From CAVQKZ01 sp963837325 (GTDB lineage: Bacteria > Actinomycetota > Actinomycetes > Mycobacteriales > Jatrophihabitantaceae), in the NCBI GenBank assembly GCA_963837325.1, contig CAWIMV010000001.1, positions 2,604,001-2,668,000 of the forward strand: 64,000 nucleotides of DNA, written 5' to 3'. This document shows positions 43,716-51,882 of the stretch, piece by piece. A model generated the notes under the pieces. It made no database searches and was not told where the DNA came from. It saw only the letters and a list, made by a program, of their open reading frames with translations. Each line of letters opens with the position of its first letter. Position 1 is the stretch's first letter. The position numbers and the translations under genes are program-made.

Positions 43716-45491
43716 ATGAGCGGACGACACCGGCCTGACCCCAAGGCGGGCAAGTCTGGCACCCCAACCACCCCGGCGGCAACCTATCTCGACGCCAACG
43801 CCCGCCACGCCCGGCCGGCACCCGACCGCGACGCCGCCCGCCGCGGTGCGCCGCGCCGCAGGTGGCGGCGGGGCCGGCTGGCCGTCGCCCTGGGCGCGCT
43901 GCTGGCCATCGCGGCTTCCATCGTTGCCGTGACGATCTGGCCCCGCGACAAGGGCAGCAACGCCACCGGGGCCGGTGGTTGCAGCGGTGCCGAGACATTG
44001 CGCGTGATCGCAGCACCGGCCATCGCCCCGGCCATCAAGTCGATCGTGGACCGCTGGGAGGCCGGGCATGCCGCCGTCCACGGCATCTGCGTCCCCGTCC
44101 AGCTGCGGACGTTGGACTCCAGTCAGGCTGAACAGGAACTCATCACCGCGTCGACCGCGACGCTATGGATCCCGGATTCGACCGTGTGGAGTTCGCGGCT
44201 GGCCACCGATTCCCCTGCCCTCGCCGGGCAGCTGTTCCCCGGCCGGTCGGTGGCGACATCTCCGCTCGTCGTGGCTGTCTCACCTTCGCGGGCCGCCGCG
44301 CTGGCGGCATCGGCCAAGCAAGGGTTGGCTGCGGCGCTGAGCGGAAAGACACCAGCGGCGTTGCCACTGCCGACCGCGACCACGGAGGGCGCGCTCGCAC
44401 TGCTGGACATGCAGGCCCAGCTCGGCACATCGGCAACCGCCCAGAACACCTTGGGCAGCGTCTTCCTACACCTCGCCCAGCGGGCGATCCCGAACGTCGC
44501 GGCCGGTTTCGCCGACCTGAAGGAGTTTCCCGCGACCGCGCCAGCGTTCGTGGCCAGTGAGCAGGCCGTGCTCAAGACGAACCGGGCGGCCGCCAAGCCG
44601 GTGGCGGCCGCGGTCTACCCCTCCGGTCCCAACGCCGCCCTCGATTTCCCGCTCGTCACGATCAATCCGTCGCGGGTGCGGATCTACGGTGAAGCCGTGC
44701 AGGCGTTCGCACAGCAACTGACGCAGCCGGCGGGGGTTCGCGCCCTCAACGCGGTCGGCCTGCGCGACGGCTCGGCCGGCCGATTGCAGGGTTCGTTCGC
44801 GTCCGACGGAGCGGGCAGCACGCAGGTGACCCTAGGGCGGCCGGCGACCCCGCCGGTGGTCACGAGCGTGCTGCGGCAGTGGGTCGCGGCCGGTGCACCG
44901 AACCAATTCCTGGCCGTCATAGACGTGTCCGGCTCCATGGGCGACGACTCCGGAAACGGTCGGAGCAAGATCCAAGTGGCTACCGAGGCAGGCGTGGCTG
45001 CCATCAGTCTCATTCCCGGCAACTGGTCGTTCGGCTTGTGGACGTTCTCCGAGAAGCCTGCGCCCGCGAACGACTGGACCCAACTGGTACCGCTCGGCCC
45101 CGTCAACTCCAACCGCAAGGCAATCCTGGACGCGGCCCGCAGCCTGCCGAGCTCAGTGGGCGGCAACACCGGCCTGTACAGCACCGCGCTGGGCGCGTTC
45201 AAGAATGTCACCGCCCACTACGCCCCGAACAAGGTCAACTCGGTGCTGCTGATGACCGACGGCGCCAACGTCGATCCCACCAACGACAGCCTGTCGGCAC
45301 TGATCAGCCAGCTGAAGGCTCTCTACGACCCGCATCGGCCCGTACGGATCACGACAATCGCGTTCGGCAAGGACGCCGACGTACAGGCCCTGAAACAGAT
45401 TTCGGCCGCCACTGGCGGTCATTCCTACGTCGCCCGCGAGCCCCAGGACCTCAGCACCGTGTTCGCTCAAGTGGCCCTCCAAGACAACTAG
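43716..45491 (+). CDS. Extracytoplasmic substrate-binding/VWA domain protein
   Basis: A 591-residue membrane-anchored protein. A basic N-terminal tail (about 50 residues) and one transmembrane helix (LAVALGALLAIAASIVAV) precede a periplasmic-binding-protein-like domain (about 90-380; LRVIAAPAIAPAIKSIV, TLWIPDSTVW) and a C-terminal von Willebrand A domain whose metal site reads DVSGSMG (Asp403) with a further LLMTDGANVD strand. Such fusions are common in actinobacteria, with roles in adhesion or assembly not defined. The ATG at 43716 lies about 11 nt after AGGAGG; a TTG at 43683 is an alternative. Confidence 0.85.
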   Translation: MSGRHRPDPKAGKSGTPTTPAATYLDANARHARPAPDRDAARRGAPRRRWRRGRLAVALGALLAIAASIVAVTIWPRDKGSNATGAGGCSGAETLRVIAAPAIAPAIKSIVDRWEAGHAAVHGICVPVQLRTLDSSQAEQELITASTATLWIPDSTVWSSRLATDSPALAGQLFPGRSVATSPLVVAVSPSRAAALAASAKQGLAAALSGKTPAALPLPTATTEGALALLDMQAQLGTSATAQNTLGSVFLHLAQRAIPNVAAGFADLKEFPATAPAFVASEQAVLKTNRAAAKPVAAAVYPSGPNAALDFPLVTINPSRVRIYGEAVQAFAQQLTQPAGVRALNAVGLRDGSAGRLQGSFASDGAGSTQVTLGRPATPPVVTSVLRQWVAAGAPNQFLAVIDVSGSMGDDSGNGRSKIQVATEAGVAAISLIPGNWSFGLWTFSEKPAPANDWTQLVPLGPVNSNRKAILDAARSLPSSVGGNTGLYSTALGAFKNVTAHYAPNKVNSVLLMTDGANVDPTNDSLSALISQLKALYDPHRPVRITTIAFGKDADVQALKQISAATGGHSYVAREPQDLSTVFAQVALQDN

Positions 45492-45525
45492 CGCCATCCG
45501 CTTCGGCGCGGGGCACAATCGGACT

Positions 45526-46890
45526 ATGACGCTCGATCTTGCGGCGCTCGCCGCACAGCTGCCCGACGGTGCGCTGGTCACCGACCGCGACGTGATGGCG
45601 TCCTACCGGCAGGACTGGGCGCGGGACCCGAACGCGGGCTGGCCGGCCGCGGTCGTGCGGGCCACCTGCACCGAGGACGTCCAGGCAACCGTCCGCTGGG
45701 CCGCGGCCGGCCGAGTGCCGATTGTGCCGCGCGGTGCCGGGTCCGGCCTGTCGGGCGGTTCGACCGCGGTCGAAGGCGGGATCGTCCTGTCGCTGGAGAA
45801 GATGCGCGACATCGCCGTGGATCCGGTCTCTCGCGTCGCGGTCGTCCAGCCCGGCCTACTTAACGCCGAGGTGAAGCGGGCGGTCGCCGAGCACGGGCTG
45901 TGGTACCCGCCGGACCCGTCGTCCTTCGAGATGTGTTCCATCGGGGGCAATGCGGCCACCAACGCCGGCGGGCTGTGCTGCGTGAAGTACGGCGTCACCA
46001 CCGACTACGTGCTCGGCATGCAGGTCGTGCTCGCCGACGGCACGGCGGTCCGGCTGGGCGGGCCGCGGCTGAAGGACGTCGCGGGGCTGTCCCTGACCAA
46101 GCTGTTCGTCGGTTCGGAGGGAACGCTCGGCGTGATCACCGAGCTCACCCTTCGCCTGGTTCCGGCGCAACCGCCCGCCTCCACGCTGGTGGCAACGTTC
46201 GGCTCGATCGAGGCGGCGGCCGACGCCGTCCTCGCGATCACGTCCCAGTTGCGCCCGTCGATGTTGGAGTTGATGGACCGGGCGTCGATCAACGCCGTCG
46301 AGGATCTCCTGAAGATGGGTCTGGACCGCACGGCCGAGGCTTTGCTCATCGCCCGATCAGACGCACCCGGCGCGGCATCGGCCGAGGAGATCGCGGTCAT
46401 GGAAACGGCCTGCAGCGCCAACGGCGCGAGTGAGTTGCTGTGCACGGATGATCCAGCCGAGGGAGAGGCATTCGCCGCCGCGCGCCGGGCCGCTTTCCCA
46501 GCGCTCGAAAGGCTCGGCAGCCTTCTGCTCGAGGATGTCGGCGTCGCGTTGCCGAACCTGCCGGTGCTCGTACGCGGGGTCGAACAGATCGCGCAGAAGT
46601 ACGACATCACCATCGCCGTCGTGGCCCACGCCGGCGACGGCAACACCCACCCGCTGGTGGTCTACGACGCCGCCGACGCCGACTGCACGGCCCGCGCCTA
46701 CTCCGCGTTCGGCGCAGTGATGGACTTGGCGCTCGAACTCGGCGGCACGATCACCGGCGAACACGGGGTGGGCCGGTTGAAGAAGGACTGGCTGCCGACC
46801 TACCTCGGCCCGGACGTCATGGCCCTCACCCACCGCATCAAGGACGCCCTCGACCCCGACGGCATCCTGAATCCCGGTGCCGTCCTCTGA
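45526..46890 (+). CDS. FAD-binding (GlcD-like) oxidase
   Basis: A 454-residue flavoprotein of the VAO/PCMH superfamily similar to glycolate oxidase subunit GlcD and D-lactate dehydrogenases. The FAD pyrophosphate site reads PRGAGSGLSGGS and is followed by IGGNAATNAGG; the C-terminal cap contains VAHAGDGNTHP and GTITGEHGVGRLKK. It lacks the iron-sulfur subunit genes of the glycolate oxidase operon, so D-2-hydroxyacid oxidation is the general call. CACAAT (45514-45519) ends 6 nt before the ATG, suggesting a leaderless mRNA. Confidence 0.92.
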   Translation: MTLDLAALAAQLPDGALVTDRDVMASYRQDWARDPNAGWPAAVVRATCTEDVQATVRWAAAGRVPIVPRGAGSGLSGGSTAVEGGIVLSLEKMRDIAVDPVSRVAVVQPGLLNAEVKRAVAEHGLWYPPDPSSFEMCSIGGNAATNAGGLCCVKYGVTTDYVLGMQVVLADGTAVRLGGPRLKDVAGLSLTKLFVGSEGTLGVITELTLRLVPAQPPASTLVATFGSIEAAADAVLAITSQLRPSMLELMDRASINAVEDLLKMGLDRTAEALLIARSDAPGAASAEEIAVMETACSANGASELLCTDDPAEGEAFAAARRAAFPALERLGSLLLEDVGVALPNLPVLVRGVEQIAQKYDITIAVVAHAGDGNTHPLVVYDAADADCTARAYSAFGAVMDLALELGGTITGEHGVGRLKKDWLPTYLGPDVMALTHRIKDALDPDGILNPGAVL

Positions 46891-46925
46891 CCCACCCCGT
46901 TGCGTGACGGGCATACTGGCCAGCC

Positions 46926-47582
46926 GTGACCGTCGCTTTCCTCGTCCTGGCCGGCGTGATGGCCGGCTGCGACTGGTTTGCGGTTGGCCGCTCGCTGCGC
47001 CACGTCGAGTACGTGGCCAAGCCGCTCACCGTCGGATTGCTGGTCGTGGCCGCCGGCTTCGGCGATCTCGGATCGGCCAAACCATGGGTGCTCGCCGCGC
47101 TCGGGTTCAGCTTGCTCGGCGACGTGGCGTTGTTGTTCGCCGACGAGACTGCGATGCGCGAGGACGCGAACCCTGACACCGCCTTTCTCACCGGCCTGAG
47201 CTGCTTTCTGATCGGCCATCTGGCCTACGTTGTCGCGTTTGTCCGGCACGGGCTGCACCCGGTCCAAGTCTTGGCCGGCGTGCTGGTCGTGGCCGCGACC
47301 TCGGTCTTGGCGATGCCGAAGGTCTTGCGCGGCGCCGACCGCGACGGCGGTCGCACCCTCGCCGTCGCGGTCGGTGGCTACGCGGGCGCCCTTGGCGCAA
47401 TGACCGTGCTGGGCTTCGGCACGGCGGCCGTCGCTACCGCCGTTGGCGCCTTGTTGTTCCTCGCGTCTGACACCACGCTGGCCTGGAACCGGTTCGTCCA
47501 ACCGTTGCGACGCGGCCCGGTGCTCGTCGCCGTCACCTATCACCTGGGCCAGTTGCTGATCCTCGTCGGCCTGCTGAGCTGA
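46926..47582 (+). CDS. YhhN/TMEM86 family membrane protein (lysoplasmalogenase-like)
   Basis: A 218-residue polytopic membrane protein with about eight hydrophobic helices. The conserved SLLGDVALLFADE stretch with its membrane aspartates and the FLIGHLAYVVAF segment identify the YhhN family, of which TMEM86 members hydrolyse lysoplasmalogens; bacterial members are mostly untested. GTG at 46926 has CATACT (46912-46917) ending 8 nt upstream. It converges on trmO. Confidence 0.85.
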   Translation: MTVAFLVLAGVMAGCDWFAVGRSLRHVEYVAKPLTVGLLVVAAGFGDLGSAKPWVLAALGFSLLGDVALLFADETAMREDANPDTAFLTGLSCFLIGHLAYVVAFVRHGLHPVQVLAGVLVVAATSVLAMPKVLRGADRDGGRTLAVAVGGYAGALGAMTVLGFGTAAVATAVGALLFLASDTTLAWNRFVQPLRRGPVLVAVTYHLGQLLILVGLLS

Positions 47583-47601
47583 GCGGCCGGGCTTACCGCT
47601 C
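47581..47601. terminator. Hairpin at convergent YhhN/trmO ends
   Basis: GAGCGG and CCGCTC form a 6-bp stem around a 9-nt loop and overlap both stop codons. It could serve as a weak bidirectional terminator. Confidence 0.35.
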
Positions 47602-48009
47602 GGCGACCGCCTCGAGAACGGGCTTGACGTCCAGGACAGGCGTACCGTCCAGCGCGTCCAGATCGGCGACCTGGACGCGGGTGCCGTCGACCGCCAGGAT
47701 CCGCACCCGGTGCAGCCCGATGGGGTTCGGCCGGTGTGGTGACCGAGTGCGGAACACGCCCGTCGCCGGGCGGTCGACGTCCCCGCGCGGGTGCACGCTC
47801 AGCACGTCGCGACGGGCCCGGTCCAGCCAACTCAGCACGATGACGTCCTGGCCGGGGCGCAGGTCGGCGAGGCCGGCCGCGACTGACTCGTCGAACTCCA
47901 GCCACGCGTCCGGCGCGCCTTCGTCGCCCTGCCGCGGAGCCGAGCCGGCATCTGTGAGCGGTGAATTCACGCGCCCGATCGCGCGCACCTCGTAGCGTCC
48001 GTCCGGCAC
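47593..48009 (-). CDS. trmO: TrmO-like tRNA t6A37 N6-methyltransferase
   Basis: A 138-residue SAM-dependent methyltransferase of the TrmO/YaeB beta-barrel fold, which in E. coli methylates t6A37 in tRNA-Thr to m6t6A. The signature SPHRPNPIGLHRVRIL and the end DGTPVLDVKPV are present. It lacks the extra C-terminal domain found in longer TrmO proteins, so its substrate is a little less certain. Start codon is open: GTG at 48009 (GGGAGG 4 nt upstream), ATG at 48021 or GTG at 48042. It fits with the t6A genes tsaB, tsaD and tsaE at 23-26 kb. Confidence 0.8.
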   Translation of the reverse strand: MPDGRYEVRAIGRVNSPLTDAGSAPRQGDEGAPDAWLEFDESVAAGLADLRPGQDVIVLSWLDRARRDVLSVHPRGDVDRPATGVFRTRSPHRPNPIGLHRVRILAVDGTRVQVADLDALDGTPVLDVKPVLEAVAER

Positions 48010-48086
48010 CGTGCCTCCCATCGCCTCCCGGTATGCAACCACGCCCGGTGTCGGCGGGTCACGCCCGCGCTCATAGGCTGCGCTGC

Positions 48087-48677
48087 ATGCCCCGCCGCCC
48101 CACCCGCACCGCCCCGACCGTCGTCGTGCCCGGCTGGCAGGGTTCGGGAGCTGACCACTGGCAGACCTGGCTGGCCGAGCAGTTGCGCGCAGCCGACCGT
48201 GAAGTCCGCTACCCGGAGCTGCCGGACCTGGACAAGCCGACGTTGGACGGCTGGCTCGCGGCCTTGCGGGCCACGCTTACCGGGCTGCCCGACGACGGCT
48301 ACGACGTGGTCGCGCATTCGCTGGGTGCCGTGCTCTGGCTGCACCACGTCGCGTCGGACCCGCCTCCCCCGCGCCCGGCGCGCGTCGCGCTGATCGCGCC
48401 GCCGTCACCGCACACTTCGGTCCCCGAACTCGCGCCGTTCTTCCCGGTGCCACTGGACATCGACGTCGTTCGGCGGGCCGCCGGAGGGACGGTGTTGGTG
48501 GGCGGTGACGACGACCCCTACACACCTGAAGGAATCGCGCTGGCGTACGGACGTCCGCTGAAGATGCCGACCACCGTGATCGCCGGCGGCGGCCATCTGA
48601 ACCCCGACTCGGGCTACGGCCCGTGGCCGGCCATGCTGGACTGGTGCGGACGCGACAATCTCGCGTTCATCGGCTGA
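48087..48677 (+). CDS. RBBP9/YdeN family serine hydrolase
   Basis: A 196-residue small alpha/beta hydrolase. The VVVPGWQGSGADHWQ oxyanion region, nucleophile Ser78 in AHSLGAV, aspartate in GGDDDPYTP and histidine in GGGHLNPDSGYGPWP are the standard RBBP9 elements. Cellular role unknown. TAGGCT (48074-48079) ends 7 nt before the ATG. Its last 11 bp overlap the convergent sterol-desaturase gene. Confidence 0.9.
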   Translation: MPRRPTRTAPTVVVPGWQGSGADHWQTWLAEQLRAADREVRYPELPDLDKPTLDGWLAALRATLTGLPDDGYDVVAHSLGAVLWLHHVASDPPPPRPARVALIAPPSPHTSVPELAPFFPVPLDIDVVRRAAGGTVLVGGDDDPYTPEGIALAYGRPLKMPTTVIAGGGHLNPDSGYGPWPAMLDWCGRDNLAFIG

Positions 48678-49578
48678 CGCTGACGCCCGCCTCCGACGCG
48701 GGGATGATTGTGCTCGCCTCGCGAGCGGAATCCTCCCGGATCGCCGTCCACCCCGGCGGGGCGAACAGGTAGCCGAGCCGCTCCCGCCAGGTGCGCGCCG
48801 CGCGGACATCGCGCAGGATGGCGGCGTACTCGTAGTACTGCAGCCGGAACGGGTTGAAGCTGTCGATGTTCGTCGTCAGCCCGTACGTCGGACGGTGCGT
48901 CTCCTCGGCGTAGCTGCCGAACATCCGATCCCAGACGATCAGGATGCCGGCGTAGTTCTTGTCGAGGTAGTCCGGATTGCTCGCGTGGTGTACCCGGTGG
49001 TGCGACGGGGTGTTGAACACGAACTCGATCGGCGCCGGCAGGCGGCCGATCCGTTCGGTGTGCACGAAGAACTGGAAGATCAGATTGACCGAGAACGACG
49101 TGAAGATCAGCCACGGCGGCAGCCCGAGCAATGGCAGCGGCACCCAGAACAGCAGCTCGAACCACGGGTTCCATTTCTGCCGGACCGCCGTCGAGTAGTT
49201 GAACCGCTGGCTGTTGTGGTGCGCCTGGTGGCCGGCCCACATGATCCGCACCCGGTGCGATGCGCGGTGGTAGCTGTACCAGATGAGGTCGACGACGAGC
49301 ACGGCGAACACCCACGTGTACCACCGGTGGGCGTCCAGCCGCAGCGGGGTGAGTTCGTACAGCGCGGCGTAGCCGATCAACGCGCCGACCCGCGCTAACC
49401 CGTTCACAACGAGCGAGCCCAGTCCCATGATCACGTTGGTCCGGCTGTCGCGCGCCTCGTAGCCGACGTACTTGTCGGCTTCGTCGTCATCGAGGAACCG
49501 CAGCGACAGCAGCTCGAGCGCCATGAACAGCACGAACGCCGGGATCGCGTAGACGATCGGGTCCTGCAACGAGGCCAT
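48667..49578 (-). CDS. Sterol desaturase/fatty acid hydroxylase superfamily protein
   Basis: A 303-residue di-iron membrane hydroxylase or desaturase. The three histidine clusters are HRASH, HQAHH and HRVHH, spread over the membrane helices as expected for the family. The substrate, probably a lipid or isoprenoid, is unknown. The ATG at 49578 has GGAG 7 nt upstream; GTG at 49584 is less likely. It is divergent from a TetR gene, and the TTACCG array between them suggests the regulator controls this gene. Confidence 0.9.
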   Translation of the reverse strand: MASLQDPIVYAIPAFVLFMALELLSLRFLDDDEADKYVGYEARDSRTNVIMGLGSLVVNGLARVGALIGYAALYELTPLRLDAHRWYTWVFAVLVVDLIWYSYHRASHRVRIMWAGHQAHHNSQRFNYSTAVRQKWNPWFELLFWVPLPLLGLPPWLIFTSFSVNLIFQFFVHTERIGRLPAPIEFVFNTPSHHRVHHASNPDYLDKNYAGILIVWDRMFGSYAEETHRPTYGLTTNIDSFNPFRLQYYEYAAILRDVRAARTWRERLGYLFAPPGWTAIREDSAREASTIIPASEAGVSVSR

Positions 49579-49593
49579 GGACACGCTCCGAAC

Positions 49594-49637
49594 TTACCGC
49601 AGAGTTAGTTACCGCCTGGTCACTTACCGTAAGGTAA
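49594..49637. promoter_or_regulatory. TTACCG operator array with 15-bp period
   Basis: TTACCG occurs at 49594, 49609 and 49624, exactly 15 bp apart, and the last is part of the near-palindrome TTACCGTAAGGTAA (49624-49637). The array sits between the divergent desaturase and TetR starts and overlaps the TetR -10 (TAATAT, 49635-49640). It is a likely binding site for the TetR protein itself. Confidence 0.65.
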
Positions 49638-49647
49638 TATTCGCCCG

Positions 49648-50262
49648 GTGTCCAGCGGTGCGGTGGTCGGTACCAAGGGCGTCCCCCGGGCGCAGCGTGA
49701 GGGCCAGATCGTGGCCGTCGCCGTCGATGAATTCGCCCTGCGCGGCTACGCCGGCGCGTCGATGGCGGTGATCGCCGCTCGGGCCGGGATCTCCAAACCG
49801 CTGATCTACCAGTACTTCGGGTCGAAGGACGGTCTGTATCTCACCTGTCTGCACCACGTGGCCGGTGCCTTGCTGGAACGCCTGGAGCTGGCCCAGCAGC
49901 AGGAGGACGACTCGGTGGCCTCGCGCGTGCACACCCTGCAGGCCGTATTCGACGCGCTCGAACCGCAGCGCAGCGCCTGGCAGTTGCTTTATGACACCAC
50001 GCTTCCGAGCACCGGGGCCATCGCGGACGCCGCCCGTGGCTACCAAGCCCGGACGGCCCGGCTGGCTGAGAGCGGATCGGAACGCTTCTTGCGGTCCAGG
50101 GGCCAACGAAGCAAGCTCGACGCGTCGGCGTTGAGCGCGGCCTGGATGGGATTGGTCAACTCGTTGGTCGACTGGTGGATTGCGCACCCGGACGAGTCGG
50201 CCGAGGACATGACCCAGCGCTGTTACCGCCTCGTTGCCGCCGTGCTCGACGCCACCGACTGA
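49648..50262 (+). CDS. TetR/AcrR family transcriptional regulator
   Basis: A 204-residue one-component repressor. The N-terminal helix-turn-helix includes AVIAARAGISKPLIYQYFGSKDGLY, typical of TetR; the C-terminal ligand domain is specific to this protein and gives no ligand clue. GTG at 49648 is 7 nt after TAATAT, so the message is probably leaderless. The TTACCG array over its own promoter implies autoregulation and control of the divergent desaturase gene. Confidence 0.9.
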   Translation: MSSGAVVGTKGVPRAQREGQIVAVAVDEFALRGYAGASMAVIAARAGISKPLIYQYFGSKDGLYLTCLHHVAGALLERLELAQQQEDDSVASRVHTLQAVFDALEPQRSAWQLLYDTTLPSTGAIADAARGYQARTARLAESGSERFLRSRGQRSKLDASALSAAWMGLVNSLVDWWIAHPDESAEDMTQRCYRLVAAVLDATD

Positions 50263-50271
50263 TCGACGGCC

Positions 50272-50332
50272 CCAGCTGATCTTCCTGCGCTGAGTGGGCC
50301 ATGACGGCCGTATGCGCAGGAAGATCCGCTGG
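50272..50332. terminator. Long inverted repeat between tetR and truA ends
   Basis: Arms 50272-50290 and 50314-50332 match at 18 of 19 positions (core GATCTTCCTGCGC). The 23-nt loop contains a further GGCC-ATGAC-GGCC stem. It begins 9 nt after the tetR stop and touches the truA stop, so it probably terminates both convergent transcripts. No U-tract is present. Confidence 0.7.
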
Positions 50333-51130
50333 TCAGGCCCGCCGGGCCCGGGTCAGCCGAATCCGCTCGGCCAGCTGGTCGTCCGGTGGATACCCGACCG
50401 CGACGAGCGTGAGCCCGTGCGCCGGCGCGACGCCAACGTCGTCGGAGCGCTTGCCGAAGCTGAGCAGGCCGGCCGGCCAGTCGACCGGACGCCGCCCTTC
50501 GCCGACGGCGAGCAGCGCCCCTACGAGCGAACGCACCATCGAACGGCAGAATGCGTCGGCCTGCAGGGTGAAGCTGATGTGCTCACCCTCGCGCCGGACG
50601 TCGAACAGCTCGAGCGTCCGCACTGTGGTTGCGTGCGGTCGGCGCCGACAGAATGCGACGAAGTCGTGCAACCCCACGAGCGGCGCGGCGGCCGCCGCCA
50701 TCGCGGTCACGTCCAGCGGCCGCGGCCAGGCCAGCACCTGGTGTCGCTCGAGCGGCGCAACGCCACCCTCGGCGTCGCAAACTCGATAGACGTAGCGTCG
50801 CCACAGCGCACCGAATCGAGCGTCGAATTCGGCCGGCACCGCCGTGGCCGCGGTGACCCGCACGTCGGCGGGCAGAACCCCCGCCAGCTTGTGCACCAGC
50901 CGGCCGTGCGTCTCGGCCCATATCGCTTCGGGTACGTCCAGGTGCGCGACCTGACCGGTGGCGTGCACGCCGGCGTCGGTGCGCCCGGCGACGGTCAGCT
51001 CGGCCGACGGCAGCCGCAGCACCCGGCAGAGGGCCTCCTGCAGCACACCCTGCACCGTGCGCTGCTCGGGTTGCAGCGCCCACCCGGAGAAGTCCGTGCC
51101 GTCATAGGAAATGCCGAGGCGGACCCGCAC
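50333..51130 (-). CDS. truA: tRNA pseudouridine(38-40) synthase TruA
   Basis: A 265-residue pseudouridine synthase acting on the tRNA anticodon arm. The catalytic aspartate lies in GRTDAGVHATGQV, LGISYDGTDFSGWA opens the fold, and FCRSMVRSLVG is the conserved C-terminal motif. GTG at 51130 is chosen; TTG at 51151 would add 7 residues. It follows rplQ, as in many actinobacteria, and is the last gene of the ribosomal run. Confidence 0.95.
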   Translation of the reverse strand: MRVRLGISYDGTDFSGWALQPEQRTVQGVLQEALCRVLRLPSAELTVAGRTDAGVHATGQVAHLDVPEAIWAETHGRLVHKLAGVLPADVRVTAATAVPAEFDARFGALWRRYVYRVCDAEGGVAPLERHQVLAWPRPLDVTAMAAAAAPLVGLHDFVAFCRRRPHATTVRTLELFDVRREGEHISFTLQADAFCRSMVRSLVGALLAVGEGRRPVDWPAGLLSFGKRSDDVGVAPAHGLTLVAVGYPPDDQLAERIRLTRARRA

Positions 51131-51165
51131 CAGCGGATCCGCCTCGATCAACGTGCTCAGCGTGC

Positions 51166-51834
51166 TTACTCGGACTTGGGCGCTTCGCCGTCGGCGTCAT
51201 CCTCGGCGTCCGGGGTGGCGGCCAACTCGGCGCCGGCCTCGGGCTCCTCCGCGACCTCGGCCGCCTCGTCGACGTCGACGTCCTCGAGCCCGATGGCGGT
51301 CAGGTCGCCCGCGTCCTCGCCGGCTTCGTCGGACGCCTCGTCGGCCGCTGCGACCGAAGCCGCCGTGGCCGACTCGGCCGCGGCGTCCTCGGCGATCTCG
51401 CGAGTGCGACCGGTAGGTGCCTTCTTCGGGGCCGACTTGGTACCGCGCGCCCGCTCGGCCTCCTTGACCGCCGTGTTGTACGCCTCGACGATCTCGATCA
51501 CAGCCATCTGGGCGTTGTCGCCCTTGCGCGGCCCGACCTTCACGATCCGCGTGTAGCCACCCGGCCGCTCGGCCAGCTTCGGACCGATCTCGGCGAACAG
51601 CTTGTGCACGACATCCTTGTCCCGAATCACGGTCATGACCTGACGACGGGCATGCAGATCACCGCGCTTGGCGAACGTGATCAGCCGCTCAGCCAGGGGG
51701 CGCAACCGCTTGGCCTTGGCCTCGGTGGTGGTGATGCGGTCGTGCTCGAACAGCGCCGTCGCGAGGTTCGCGAGCATGAGCCGCTCGTGCGCGGGGCTGC
51801 CGCCGAGGCGTGGGCCCTTCGTGGGCGTTGGCAT
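51166..51834 (-). CDS. rplQ: 50S ribosomal protein L17 with acidic C-terminal extension
   Basis: A 222-residue L17. Residues 1-120 are the ordinary fold (GPRLGGSPAHERLMLANLATAL, ITTTEAKAKRLRPLAE, YTRIVKVGPRKGDNA). About 100 further residues are a low-complexity Ala/Glu/Asp tail. Such tails occur in actinobacterial L17 but are longer here than the core would need; the function is unknown. It ends the rpoA operon before truA. Confidence 0.96.
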   Translation of the reverse strand: MPTPTKGPRLGGSPAHERLMLANLATALFEHDRITTTEAKAKRLRPLAERLITFAKRGDLHARRQVMTVIRDKDVVHKLFAEIGPKLAERPGGYTRIVKVGPRKGDNAQMAVIEIVEAYNTAVKEAERARGTKSAPKKAPTGRTREIAEDAAAESATAASVAAADEASDEAGEDAGDLTAIGLEDVDVDEAAEVAEEPEAGAELAATPDAEDDADGEAPKSE

Positions 51835-51882
51835 GTCGTGCTCCTCAGGGTCGTCTGGCCGTCTGGCCGGACGGTGGTCGGG

